Assembly (NCBI RefSeq): GCF_030272615.1
Contig: NW_026729339.1
Location: 30,984-94,983, forward strand
Reading direction: 5' to 3'
Length of the DNA stretch: 64,000 nucleotides
From: Cryptomeria japonica
Lineage: Eukaryota; Streptophyta; Pinopsida; Cupressales; Cupressaceae
The translations under genes were made by a program, and so were the position numbers. The notes under the pieces were generated by a model. It searched no databases. It was given only the letters and a program-made list of their open reading frames with translations, and had not been told where the DNA came from. Numbering within the stretch: the first letter of the stretch is position 1; each line of letters opens with the position of its first letter. Shown here piece after piece: positions 49,641-61,582 of this stretch.

Positions 49641-50199
49641 CCATATATACAAGGAAACAAAAAACAAGACAAAGATAATAAAGACAAAAGATACACAACA
49701 TGTGAAGAGGTTAGAACTAAAAACAAAAAGGCTCCAAGTCAATTTGTTGAAGAGACCGCAATAATCAAATGTCACAACCAGTAAATCATTGTCAGAATGA
49801 AATCATAAGAACACAAGTGATCACATAAAAAAGTGAAAGAGCATGCATCAAATGATGAACTGTAATCTACAAACAAACAAAGCTATGAGCTCATGGGGAG
49901 GAGAAAGGGGAAGAGATGGACACCATGTGCTAGCACTGTGCTATGCTAGGCAATGCATGAGAAGAAGAGAGAGATTTTGGAATTGATAGGCTAGCAAGAT
50001 GTGTTATGCTAGGTGATCCACAGAAACATGAATCCTCATGGGAAAACAAATTGTATTATGTTGTGTGATTCATGTTGAGAAAGGGAGAGTTGAAATAGTC
50101 TAGCAAGTTATGTTATCCTAGTTCTAGTCTTAGAGAAAGAAAGAGTTGAATGGTCTAGAAAGCTATGTTATGCTATTCAGCTCACCATGCTACGTATGT

Positions 50200-50480
50200 T
50201 GCTATCTAGTTTCAATAATTAGGCATCTCCAATAAGATTTGTTGGTCTGGTTTCGAGCATGCAACAACTTTTATAAGACATGAAATAAAAATAAAATATG
50301 TTTGGTTTCAAGCATGGAGCATCTCATACAAGACTTGTGTTGTTTGGTTTTGAGAACGAATACCCCGTATAAGACATATAAAAGTTGAGTCTAGTTTTGG
50401 GCATGAAGCATCTCCTATAAGACTTGCTGGTCTAATTTATAGATTACACACCTTGTATAAGACATGCAAAATATAGTACA
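50200..50480 (+). repeat. Degenerate tandem repeat, unit about 60 bp
   Basis: About four units with the theme TTTGGTTTCGAGCATG, then GCATCTCC, then TATAAGACTTG or TATAAGACATG. Units have drifted strongly. Unit length is about 60 bp. Confidence 0.6.
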
Positions 50481-51750
50481 AAGAGGGTGATATGAAATGC
50501 CTCCCCCCTTTAATATGTCAACATAGTCCTAGGTTGATGTCTTAAGGAAGCTAGAAACAAGGATACACACCTTCAACACCAAGGAGATATTCTTTTAGGA
50601 AACAATGTTCATAAATCCAAGCTAAAGAGATATTACTCTTATAAGAAATGATAAAATATTTGAAGAAGAGATATCTTACAACAAGTGTAAAGAGAATCCC
50701 TCGAAGGAGGAGAGATCTTTTCTCAAAGACATATACCTCCAAGAGGAGATTTTTGAACAAAAAGTGATATGATTGATTCAAAAGAAAGGAAAGAGGAAGA
50801 ATTCAAACCTTGCCCCTATTTCTAGGTTAAAGGGATTCTTGATGAATGATGAGTCCACACTTTTGAACCAAAGTGAGGGGTTTTTTTAATAATATATATT
50901 CATTAAAAAATGAATAAGAGGTTGTAGAAAAGGATACACACATCTTGCATAAGAGAGAACCCTTGAGAAAACAAAGAAATTCACACGAGGAATGGCATTG
51001 TATCATAAGCAAACACCACTCAACAAAGGAAAAGTGGATCCTTTGATAGCATAAGAGAAAGATTAATGCCCATAAAGAATAGGGGAAATGATAAGGACTA
51101 CACAACCTCTAAAGAGAGATTATACATAAGAAGATGTAGCACTTCAAGAAGAGAAAAAGGTCCTAAGAAAGGAAAACACATGTACTCACATGAAGGAATA
51201 TCAAATGCGAGCAAAGACATCAAGATATGCAAAATGAAACTCAAAAGAAGAGGTAAAATTTGAAAAGAGAAAGTACTAGAAATATTATCCTTGCTCCCCA
51301 AGTGAGGAGACAATGAGGGATTATGTTGCTGACCCAAGTATGATTGGTATTGAAAAGGCATCACCACTCATGACAAAAATCCCCTAATGAAGTTAACTAT
51401 TAGTGTCATAGGGTGAGGAGAAAAATGATAGGGTGAATGGAATGCTAAGCTACTACCTCTTCATGAAGAGAAAATGCAAGATCAGTTGTAAGAGATGTGT
51501 GAGCTCGATTGCATTGGTCTTGAACAATTTTTTTTAAAGCTTTACAATTTCCAAGAGAATGAGAATAAAAATGATGAAAAAGAAAATGTTCATCACCTTC
51601 TTATTCTTATTGTTATATCTAATGAAAGTGAAAAAAACATTCTTATCATACTTCAATCTCCAAAAGATTCTTGTAGATAACTTCTCTTGATCGCCAATAG
51701 GGTAGATCTTGTCTCTTGAGATATAAGACAAGGTGTGTTATAAGGAGAAG
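50481..51750. other. Purine-rich non-coding stretch
   Basis: Rich in GAAGA, AAAGG and GAGAGA words on the plus strand. Open frames on both strands are low-complexity. Probably internal non-coding sequence of the decayed minus-strand element. Confidence 0.4.
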
Positions 51751-51759
51751 TATTGTCTT

Positions 51760-52350
51760 CTATGTTTTTGATAGTTCCATTATCAATGAGTCCTTGTATT
51801 CCCCTTTGAAAATAAACAAAATCATTGGCATGTGATCATTAGTTTGATGATATGAGAAAAAATGATTACTTGACGAAGAAGTACCTTTACATGGGAGATA
51901 GATTTTATATCTTATAAAATAATCCTTAAGCTTCTGAACTTTAAGTAGATCATCCATAGATGAATGATGATGATGTCCTAGGCCTTCTATACTAGATTGT
52001 GAAGAAAGGTATACAGGGACCTTGATTCCTTGTTCATATTTACCAAGTACTTATCCACTATAACCTTGTTTTGAGATTATATTATAACCACTCCTATAAG
52101 AATGCTTTAATTGTGAAGAGGAAGGACCATTAGATCATGGATTTATTTAAAATCTATAGTGTAGGGCACATTGAAAGGTCAAAGGGATAATTATATGAAT
52201 AAGGAATATCCTTTGTAGGGAGATTCTTCTCTCTATCATCATTATTCATATCCTCATTGATAGGTTGAGAAGGATAGTCTTTATCATCTAAGGATTCATC
52301 TTTTCTTAATGTTATGTGAAGAGATAGATCATGAATATAATGAATAATGA
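51760..52350 (-). pseudogene. Gag-like remnant of a decayed LTR element
   Basis: On the minus strand, text such as LDDKDYPSQPINEDM, then GPSSSQLKHSYRSGYNI, QGIKVPVYLSSQSSIEGLG, HHHHSSMDDLLKVQKLKDYF and KIYLPCKGTSSSSNHFFSYH can be read across several frames and stops. The LPCxG...H...H pattern resembles the zinc-finger-like tail of some plant retrotransposon gags. It lies between two minus-strand LTR-like sequences in the expected order. Identification is tentative. Confidence 0.35.
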
Positions 52351-52739
52351 TTGTGTATTCCTACCTCCACCAATAACCAAGTTTCTATAGAAATGAAGTG
52401 TGTCTAAGATTGTGGTGAACCATGATATGTATGCACATAAAAAATGAAACCCCACTAAAGTGTGTTAGAATGGAGCCCTAGGTGATTTAAACAGAGGTGT
52501 TGTAAAACCAACTCAAGAGGTCATAATATGCATAAAAAGACAACAAATATCAATAAATTAAATCTAGAGATTGAAACTTAGAAATGTGAGAGAAACATTT
52601 AACCATACCTAACCCTTCAAAGGAGGTACAATTTGATCATCAGTCAATAATCCCCATCATCCTTCAAAATTCCTTGAAGCTTCAGTCATCTTCCAATAAT
52701 GGTGAATTATTAATATAGGTAACTAGAGATTTAAAATAA

Positions 52740-53175
52740 AGCTTTAGATTTGAAAAGACAAGTGATGTATTTGGTAGAACTGAGTGATGAATTGGGAAAC
52801 ACATCACTATCATGCCCATCAAATATCAAAATGAGGTAAGCTAGTAAATTATATATGGATAACAAGCCTAATTTTTTTATGATGAGACCATATTTCAAAA
52901 TGTAAAGGCCAACAATTGAAATTCAAACATTTTTGGGATATTTTTGGTGGGACTAAAGGGTTTTGCGCCCTAGTCCAATTATGCTAGAAAAGAGCACCCA
53001 ACACACCAATCCTAGTAAACTGAGCCATGAAAAATTAGGTCATGAATAGGGTATTCAATAAGCTTATAGAAGTATTCTTAAAACAAAGCACAATCATGCA
53101 TAAATTAGGCACATTCGCCAAAGTGGATCCAAACTAAGTGTGAAATTGTAAAGATACACAATTTATGACGCTACA
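52740..53175 (-). repeat. Decayed LTR (LTR-B), 3' end uncertain
   Basis: Minus strand opens TGTAGCGTCATAAATTGTG, like LTR-A, and includes TGTTGGGTGC and CTAGGGCGC. No polypurine tract precedes it, so it could be the 5' LTR of the element whose gag-like remnant lies at 51760-52350. Similarity to LTR-A is limited to patches, so either the element is very old or these are two different related elements. Confidence 0.4.
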
Positions 53176-54190
53176 ACATGGAAACACCTAAATAGTTTTC
53201 AAAGACATCATACATTATAATCTTCCTTCTCAAATTTATTTTTTTGGAATGAGAAGATATCCTATATAAACCTTTTTGGTTTTTATTCCTAATGAGATAA
53301 ATGTTATTTATTGATAATGTGTTCTCTTAAACATTTATCATTAGCATCTACAACTAGTGCAAGAGATAAGACTTTGGAGTAGTTTCATGGTCTCTCTTAT
53401 GTTCCTCTCATAGATGTACATTTTTCAAGAACCATCCATCTTTAATTGCGATAGAATCATGGCCCAATGTTATTAAGTTGGACCTTGTGAAAATATGTCA
53501 AAGGTTGTAAAAGAGAAAGGAAATCAAGTTGTATAGGGTTATTAATAACTTTGAACTACTATAGGACCCCTCAATCTGTACAAATATTAGCTAAAAGGAT
53601 ATACGTATTACGTAGTTTTAGCCACATGAGGCATATGTGAATGTGCCAAAATAGAAGATATAAAAGTTAAATTTTAAAGAAATACAATGTATATTTATTA
53701 GGAACCATGATGGGGCAAATAGATACAAGAATTAGAATCCTATGAAAGATATATAATATATAGCTAGAATGTAATCTTTAATAGTTGAATCAAATCTTTT
53801 CCTACAATTGAGCAAAAAATGAATAATGTGAAGGTAGTGGATGAACTAGACGTTCCATATGAACGTAAAAGGCGAAGTAATATAGAGGACCAAATGAGAT
53901 AAACAAAATACAAACATCAACAAATTGAGGAAGCACACTTTGCGGGGTGGTACCTAGAAAGGTATTGACCACCTAATGTTAGATGCATAGTTTCTTTGTC
54001 AATTAATGTTGATGAGGCTATTACTACAAAAGAGAAAATGGATATGAAAAAATATTTTCTTTTTCAATTTTTTTTTTAAATATTATGAAATAATATTTTT
54101 TTAATTTACATTACATGTTTGTATAAATTATTTAAAACTGTCATATTTAAATTTCTCCCAAAATTAAATAGAAAATTATTTAATCATATT
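53176..54190. other. AT-rich intergenic DNA
   Basis: No supported gene or element end. Confidence 0.55.
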
Positions 54191-54214
54191 TACCTTTCTT
54201 TTAATTAAATGTCG

Positions 54215-54600
54215 TAGGTGCAATGGGTGTTTGCAATAATCTTCTTACTATTAAGAAAAACAAACTGTTTGCATAAAAATTTCTTAATATTGCCTAGAAT
54301 TAACACAAAATATTATATGTACATTCACAAACACCTTACAGTAATTTCATCTTCTCAAACCGCAACATCATGTGCGTACGTACATCTTTATGACTACCAC
54401 CCAAATTTACAGAATATCTCATGCGCATGCCCTGCCTCCATTGAAGTTGCTGGTAATTCGTAATACATACGTCATCTCTCTGGATAAAAATCATAAAAGT
54501 ATGCCATGCCTTGAACGTCGCCGTTGAATTTTTGAGGGCCAATTCAAATCCAAAGGCAATTGGTTGATAAAAATCATAAAAGTTGGCTAGCGAAATAAGT
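54215..54600 (-). repeat. Conserved downstream block of peptide unit 3
   Basis: Parts recur downstream of unit 1 (40250-40420, for example GGCCAAATT..AATTGGTTGA) and in unit 4 (59515-59590, ATTAAGAAAAACAAA.TGTTTGCAT). The duplicated segment therefore included 3' flank as well as promoter. Confidence 0.65.
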
Positions 54601-54640
54601 GTGTATTACAATATTGTGGCTACGTGACCAGTGTTATTTG

Positions 54641-55054
54641 TTAGTGGCCTATCCCACGACTTGGACCAGATGGCAGTTTATTCTTCAATATGCTTCCTGA
54701 TCTCCAACTACTCTTAACACCACCAACATTCATATATGTATTACCCAATCCTGGATTTGGCCCAGAAGGTAGTTTGTTCTTCAATGTATCAATTTTGTGA
54801 TGAGGTCGCGTGAGCTGCATGTGACCAACTGCTGGGCTATGCTTCGATCTTGACAGGCGCTGGTTGAGCAGTATGTTGAGCTCTAATCCTGATTCATCCA
54901 CACCTTCTTCTTTGGCGTGAACGACTTTAGATGACTGCTTGTGCCTCACTATTTTACGCGCATCTGCACTTTGAATATTGTAAAGTATTGTCACCAGAAG
55001 CAACATCATCAACAATGTATTCGCCATACAAACAATTTTCCTGATTGCCTCCAA
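54641..55054 (-). CDS. Secreted CEP/PIP-like signalling peptide precursor 3
   Basis: 137 residues with the same plan as the gene at 40491-40916: signal peptide (TLLMMLLLVTILYNIQSA), variable acidic/basic spacer (shorter here), then SKHSPAVGH (70-78), NKLPSGPNPGLGN (93-105) and NKLPSGPSRGIGH (125-137) at the C terminus. The stretch between the last two modules (GGVKSSWRSGSILK) is also conserved between the paralogues. The second module is more diverged than the third. The His-ending third module is the best candidate for the mature ligand; Pro residues in it could be hydroxylated. Intronless. Receptor and process are unknown. Confidence 0.8.
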   Translation of the reverse strand: MEAIRKIVCMANTLLMMLLLVTILYNIQSADARKIVRHKQSSKVVHAKEEGVDESGLELNILLNQRLSRSKHSPAVGHMQLTRPHHKIDTLKNKLPSGPNPGLGNTYMNVGGVKSSWRSGSILKNKLPSGPSRGIGH

Positions 55055-55580
55055 AACAGAATTTGATCAAGCTCGGAAGAAAAGAGCTGAAAAGATATAG
55101 CTATACTTATTGACTGTAAATTACAGGAAGAATATCATGCACAAGAAAGGAAAAGGGAAATAAATTATAATCCTATCTTGGAAGAAGCAAGAGAAGTTGA
55201 GGACAATGAGTAAAAGGGCAGTAGTCCAATGTATAGAGAAAGGGAAAAATATCTTCATTTGTTGGGGAATGGATTTGATTTGATTTGAGAACACGAGGAT
55301 TGAATTCAGTGTTCGGGATTGAATGCTTTGATCACGCGGGAAGCTGCAGAAACGAACAAGTCAAATTTGAACGGTTGCCTGTGTATTCAATTATACGTTG
55401 GCAGAGTATAACAATCGCCTTGCTTGTTGAACATTTCAACTCATACCGTTTTCGTCTATCTTTCAGGAGAGTATTGTCAAATAACGAGCATGACTTATCC
55501 GGAATTGAAAAGAAAAAAATGCTTAAACAACTTGCTCTCGTAATTACTGACAAACAACTTCCCTGACATAAATGCATATA
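55055..55580 (-). repeat. Conserved upstream block of peptide unit 3
   Basis: Matches 46354-46920 and 59650-60215. Shared words are TTGATCA near the ATG, GGAAGAAGCAAG, ATGTATAGAG (TATA-like), GTGTTCGGGATTGA, CAAATTTGAAC, and TTTCAGGAGAGTATTGTCAA. Confidence 0.7.
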
Positions 55581-56799
55581 CATTGAATAAAACACAGGAA
55601 AACATTACACCGAATTGACTTATATATTTTAGGTATACGGAGATTACTGAAATTCTTCTCATTGAAATTATTTAAAAATTAAAGTGGATATATAGGTTTT
55701 CAAATGAAGAGATAATATTAAATAAAATAAATAAACATAAAAAGGTTTACCACTAAAATGAAATTATTATTAAATATAGAATAAATAAAGTCATTATAAT
55801 TATTGAAAGAGTAAAATCTTTTATTCTTATAAAATCTAATTATTTTGAATAAATTGAAAAATCTATGAAGATTTAACATACAATTTTGTCTTAAAAACAT
55901 GTGAATCAATTTTTTTCTCTGAAGACCCTTTAACGAGGCAATTCACTACACCATTCCATTTCCTAGGAATTGAAGAATTTGGCTGACTCAAGAAGTAATC
56001 CTTTAGGATGAATCTTAAGAACTTGTTCTATTTAGCATAGAAACCAATATCAAGGAACCAAAATAACAAGTAACCTTCCCCCAGATAGCCCAGGCTTCTA
56101 TTAGATTGTTAGAAATAGTGTGCATCACATAGGAGAAAATAGAAAGGACCATGGAGAAAATAGAAAGGATCATACCATCACTAGCATGACCAATTCCTCT
56201 AATTCAAGAAGCGCTACCTCAAGAAGAACCATCTATTTTAATTTTGAGAAAGTTAGAAGGAGGGCACCACTTACCACACTTATTCACTTTTCTAGAAGAT
56301 TGGCATTTAAAGCTAGATAGAAGTTGATGACTTGAAAGCTCCAAGCTACTTGACCGAAGATATTCAAAGGAGGATAAGCACCCTTCAGACAAATTAATAA
56401 CAATAGTTTCTTTGACACATGCCCATAATATTCATCAAAGGTTATTCAAGGAAATATTAGCGACCTTGAAAGATTCAATTATTTATCTATAACCATAATG
56501 CTACTAACTAAATATGTGACAAATAATTCAATCACAAGGAAAGAGGTCAATGTAGAAGGGTGTTCTAAACTCTCTCAAAATTCAATCAAAGATGAAACAT
56601 GAATAGTGGGTTAATTTTATCATTGCCACCAATCTCTCCAAATACACAAAGAAATGGAACATAAAAACATGAGAAACATTTTTCTTAATTATTGCCGCAT
56701 ATGAGACACTTATTCTAACATAGCAGCCATGTATAAAATTTACATTTAGGCCAACTAAATTTATAACTTGATTTTCTCCCTCAAAGAAATTCTCGATGA
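55581..56799. other. Intergenic DNA
   Basis: AT-rich, then mixed sequence with a short open frame at 56120-56320 (Arg/Ser-rich, contains a repeated GENRKDH). Nothing identifiable. Confidence 0.5.
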
Positions 56800-57310
56800 A
56801 TTCATATCCAAGATTCATTCAAGAATCCCATTTAGAATCATAACCCCAAGTAAGATAATCATCTTCCTTTAGAGAAAATATAAGGATGATCTTTCAAAAT
56901 ACATGAGAGAGTACCTCAAGTTTTAGGAAAACCTCCTCTAAGCCAGCTACTAGAATCTTTAATGACCTCCTCTAGTTACTAAGATTCATACAATATCCCA
57001 CATTCATATTATCCTACCAAGACTTACACTATCTAAAACCTTGATCTTCATACATGATCCCATAAACTAAAAATCATGCCATCCTACCTTTGAGATTTAT
57101 TCTATCCTATACTAAGATTCATTCACTATGTATTAAATCATGATCTTTTGCATATTCTTCAATTCTGAGCTCTATGTGCTACACAATTCTTGATATTTAT
57201 GTATTATTCTTATTCCTATGATTAAGATGTGAGAATTAAAAAATCACTCCTTCAACCTACAAGATCAAAACCTGAAATAGGAAACTTAAATGTTAAAAAA
57301 TGAATCTTTG
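56800..57310 (+). repeat. Dispersed repeat B, copy 2
   Basis: Counterpart of 34050-34820, shorter by internal gaps. Shared AAAACCTCCTCTAAGC near 56927 and CAACCTACAAGATCAA near 57260. Confidence 0.7.
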
Positions 57311-59509
57311 CAATTGACTTACATAATGTATTCATCAGTCAAATGGTCTACCATCATAAAAAATAATCCCTTCACAAATAGTTACTTTGCATGATAACCC
57401 ATTCCCCATACTAGGTGCATCACCATTTTCTTCTTTGTCAAGAGGTAACACTTCTATATGTCAATTAATCATTATATTTTTAATTTCTTGTTTATGTTTT
57501 GAGCCATACTATGCGTACTAGAGGCCATGGTAATCCTTATATCATGGTGTTTCTTGAATGGTATTTATTCATGCATGGTCTATTATTTATGCATGTCATG
57601 TTTGTTTGTTATTAACATTATTTTTGGTTGTCTTATCAAAGGAACTACCAAGGTGACCCAAAAACCTTGTGATGTGCTTTAGAATCCTTTTGTTTGTTGT
57701 ATATTTATAATTTCCCTATATGCACTACATACAACATCACCTTGGTCATTCTATCCAAGTACATAATAAACAGTACTTTACCAAATTTAATTGATCACAA
57801 TATGCCATTAAAATACTTGCATTTAAATGTCCAAATACTTTCTAATCTAAATCACACAACCATCTATGTTATCCTTTTTTGCCTTTTATTTTATCTTGAT
57901 ACAAATTATGTAAATGGTTACTTATATAATTTAATTATCATTGGATTGTGAAGACATCTATTCTATGATTACTTTCTTCTTAGTTATGTCATGATAAATA
58001 TCAACAATCATCTACATCGTCACCACATGCATCATCATATCATATGTCTATCCACATCATTATTATAAACATTCTTCTAATCATCATCCATATTAATACT
58101 TCTCTACCATCATCAAACACACCATGATAAAATTATATGAACAATAAAATTTAAAACCATAATAATTTTATGATAACATATATCACACCCATAGCATGCA
58201 TCACATAAATATGTATCATAAATCATAAATCAATAAATGTTGCTATAAATAAACATTATATGTCATAAACCATACATATTCATAATCATCCATCATTCAT
58301 CATAAAGTATTAATGTGAAAATCCATACATATAGCTATTAAAATATGTGCATCCATCCAATATGTCATGCACATAATATAAAATTAAATATTATGGTATA
58401 ACAATTTCATATATAAATCATTAAGATAGAGCACACCGAGTTCCTTAGAGCATAAGAGTATGCATGTGTCAAAATTATGCAACATCATAAAATATACATA
58501 ATACATCAAAATGGAGAATAAACCCTACTAGTTATAGCTAGTATTGTCCTCCTAAGACCTATATTTGGCCATGTTAGTGGTGGAGGTATTGGCTACTTAG
58601 GATAAAGCACCTCATACAATGTCTACACAATCTTCCTAGTTGTTTTGGTGATATTGGCCACCACTTATGTCAATCCCTATGGTGCTATAATTAGTTCTCA
58701 TAATTGATCTCTCTCAAACATAATCTCTATGCATCAATTTGGGATGCTATAGCTTCTCCTATAGGCCATCTTGGTCCACCTATAAAGTATATTGTTCCAT
58801 GAGGGCTTGGTCCTCCTCTCCAACCACATAATTTCTCTCTACTTTTAATGCATCCTCCTTAGAAAATAATATTGTCAACATCATCCAAAGTTTATTTGTT
58901 GATGTCTTTCTACCTAGAGACCTAGCTTGTTCCTATTGTCTTAGGGGCCCTTGTTCCTTTTGATCATCTATATCCATCAACTCTTCCTAGGCATTCCCAT
59001 ATCTTGTCCTTCTTCCAAACAAATATTCTTATTCATGTAATATTGCCCTAGATACTTCCTCTACACCTCATCCATGCGAGATTAACATGAATTTGTACAT
59101 CTAACTAGCATAAAATAATCAACCTTAACATCATTCACTATTGCCACCAGGTCAAATGTTCTCTTGTAGTCCTAGCATCCTTTTCATCCTCATGTGTGTC
59201 CTATGACACCCATGCCAACCACCACTAACTCATTTGTGTTGATATTTACATATGTTCTGAAAAATTATGATTTTAAGCTTTGTCTTTTAATTGATAATTT
59301 AAATAAAAAATGGTGCAATGCTTATATTTTCTAGCAAGTTTGCTATCAAAATTTCACTAGACATATTATATGATCAAAATATCCAAAATAATGCATGCTT
59401 TGTGATTGCATTATAATCCCAATTATAATAACATACTAATCATTTCTTTGTTGCTAGATTATTTTTCAAAAATAATATGAAAAATAAAATAATTAATTGT
59501 CTTAAATGC
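57311..59509. other. Intergenic DNA
   Basis: 57960-58440 is rich in CAT and CATAAAT words. 58500-59230 has higher GC and reads partly open on the minus strand (for example DLVAIVNDVKVDYFMLVRC), which may be an old gene or element, but no frame holds. No gene supported. Confidence 0.45.
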
Positions 59510-60235
59510 AAATGTCTATTTGCAATAAGAATCATACCATTAAGAAAAACAAATTGTTTGCATTAATTTTTTTAATATGCATCAGATTGACACTTTTTAA
59601 TATTGCATCGAAATGTCACATAATATGTGTACATTTCATTTTGTATAGTTGTACCTGAAAACATGTGAAGGTGGGAAGATGAGAGTTGAAGAGATCTTAA
59701 TTGTATTTAGTGGCTCTGAATTAGAGGGAGAATAAGAAAGGAGAAGGAAAAAAAAATATAATCCTATGTTGGAAGATGCAATTGAAGTTGTGGACAAAAA
59801 GCAGAAGAGCAACAATCCAATATATAGAGAGGGAAACAAATATCTTCATTTGTTGGGGAATGGATTTCATTTGATTTGCGAACACAAGGATTGAATTCAG
59901 TGTTTGGGATTGACTATTTTGTTTTCCCTCTGTATTGCTCTCAGGTCTAGACCTCCATAACAATAAAAAAAATTTATGTGGAAAGCAGTAGAAATGAAGA
60001 AGTCAAATTTGAACAATAGCTTGAAAATTGTGATTGGCAAACTGTGCCATGAGTACAATGAATATGCGTTCCATTGCTTGCTTGTTGAACATTTCAACTA
60101 ATACCTCTTTCATCTTTTATCTTTCAGGAGAGTATTGTCTAATAATGAGTATGACTTTATACGAAAGTCAAAAGAAAAAATTACTTAAACAACTTGCTCT
60201 TAACTATCGACTAACAACAAAGGATGTCAGGAGCA
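59510..60235 (-). pseudogene. Ghost peptide unit 4: both flanks kept, coding region absent
   Basis: 59515-59590 aligns with the 3' flank of unit 3 and of unit 1, and 59650-60215 aligns with their 5' flank, including the TATA-like TATATAGAG at 59821. Between them only about 60 bp remain, with no signal peptide, propeptide or SGP module. So the coding sequence was removed as a block while the promoter and downstream sequence stayed. The far end of the upstream block stops at CGACTAACAACA near 60215, close to the LINE fragment that follows. Confidence 0.65.
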
Positions 60236-60282
60236 TGAGCAGGAGTGGGAGTCGGAGTAGGAGTCAACGTGGGAACTAGTTC

Positions 60283-60860
60283 AGGTTTGAATTTTGTTTT
60301 CGCTGGATCTGGGAGCCCAGAGGATTCCCCCTTGATCCTTTGGATGGGGCCTCGAATGATACTTGGGACGGTGGTACCAATACTGCCAATGATAAATTTG
60401 TCACCTCTGACAAATCTAGTGAGGTTGAGGGCCCTACTAATAAGATTCCCTCTGTGGAATGCAACAAGAAATAGGGCTCTCTTTTTGCAACAAAACTTAA
60501 AGGCAAGGCCATTTTGCCAGTACTGCATAAGGTGGACTAGGATTCTGGCACTTTCTCCATCTCCATTCCAGACAATATTATAGATCAAAATGTGGCTCAG
60601 ATGCACTTGGTCTTGGTTGGAAAATTTATCAACCCACACCCAAATATTGGGGCTGTTAGATCCTGGGTGGCGAGGAAATGGAAAGGTAAAGGTCAAATTG
60701 ATGTTGTGGCTATGGCTGGTGGCTTCTTCTCCTTTTCATTCTCTTGTGAAGAAGATTTTTGATCTATTTTGGTGGGAGGTCCTTGGATGCTAGGAAAAGA
60801 TTCATTGGCCCTTAAAAAATGGGAACCAGGTTTTAACCCTAGAAAATTTTGCATTACAAT
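60283..60860 (+). pseudogene. LINE ORF1 fragment (DUF4283-type RNA-binding region)
   Basis: One plus-strand frame with three internal stops carries LVLVGKFINPHPNIGAVRSW, VARKWKGKGQIDVVAMAGGF, FSFSFSCEED, then GGPWMLGKDSLALKKWEPGF. This order (VGKF..RP, W..K, G..F.F.F, GPW..G...L.L..W.P.F) is the established signature of the DUF4283 domain in ORF1 of plant L1-type LINEs. Stops fall after ECNKK, after KVD and after CEEDF. No zinc knuckle or RT follows, so it is a short 5' part of an element. Long open frames antisense to it (60211-60696) are shadows. Confidence 0.75.
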
Positions 60861-61025
60861 ATGTGCGATTCAACTCATCGCCATTTTAATATACAAATAA
60901 TCTCATGGGATTTTATACAAAATTTGGCATTACAATATGTGTGATTCAGCTCATCGGCATTTTAATATACAAAATTTGGCATGTATATATGTACAAATCA
61001 GCTCATGGTCATTTATATATACAAA
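60849..61025 (+). repeat. Short tandem repeat, three decayed units
   Basis: GCATTACAATATGTG.GATTCA.CTCATCG.CATTTTAATATACAAA occurs at 60851 and 60927, with a weaker third unit at 60979. It sits between the LINE fragment and the end of the transposase-like gene. Confidence 0.8.
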
Positions 61026-61467
61026 AAATGAATATAGAACAATTCATTGACGATTTATACAAAATTCTCAAAATCATTCTACTCTGAACCGTAGTATCAA
61101 TCAATCGAGCCTTCAGGATCGACTCTAACCCGTATTGTGTCAAGTATTGCCTTGTGGTCAGATTCATGGACTTTCCATAAAATCTTGTTATGAGGTCTAC
61201 CACGATACTTCATCAAATGAATATTTGTTGCAACAACAAGGTTAGAGAAATGAAGAATATGTCTGTGTGTTTCAAAGTCCTCGAACAACCAAACATCAGA
61301 ATTCTTGATAGGGTATCTCCGAAGCCATGTTCTTGTCACGATAACAGACCCTATTGGGTACTCAATACCCTCTCCGTCAATGATTGTGGTTGTCAATTTT
61401 CTTTTAGGTTCAACACAATGACACAAATAGTAATCTGTTCCCTCTTCATTGTTCTCTTCTGCAACAA

Positions 61468-61582
61468 CTGCATACACATGACTTGCATTTTATAAAGTGT
61501 TAATTAATACCAAAAATAAAGTATGATGTATAACAAAATGAACCAAAAAGAATACTTGCAAAAAATTAACTCAAAAAATCAC
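61468..61582 (-). other. Predicted intron of the transposase-like pseudogene (last)
   Basis: Donor GATTCAG|GTGATT and acceptor TATGCAG|TTGTTG, both phase 1, joining VDS to VVAEENN without breaking the frame. The 115 bp between them carries stops and an AT-rich text typical of plant introns. Confidence 0.65.

Noticed and set aside
49429-49764. 111-codon plus-strand frame
   Set aside because: Lies within LTR-like sequence; hydrophobic start and Lys-rich end with no family.
58500-59230. Possible decayed gene on the minus strand
   Set aside because: Some protein-like words, but stops are too frequent and no frame persists; no recognisable motif.
60211-60696. 161-codon minus-strand frame
   Set aside because: Antisense shadow of the LINE ORF1 fragment; contains a Gly/Val/Pro/Thr dipeptide repeat from GGAGTC-like sequence.
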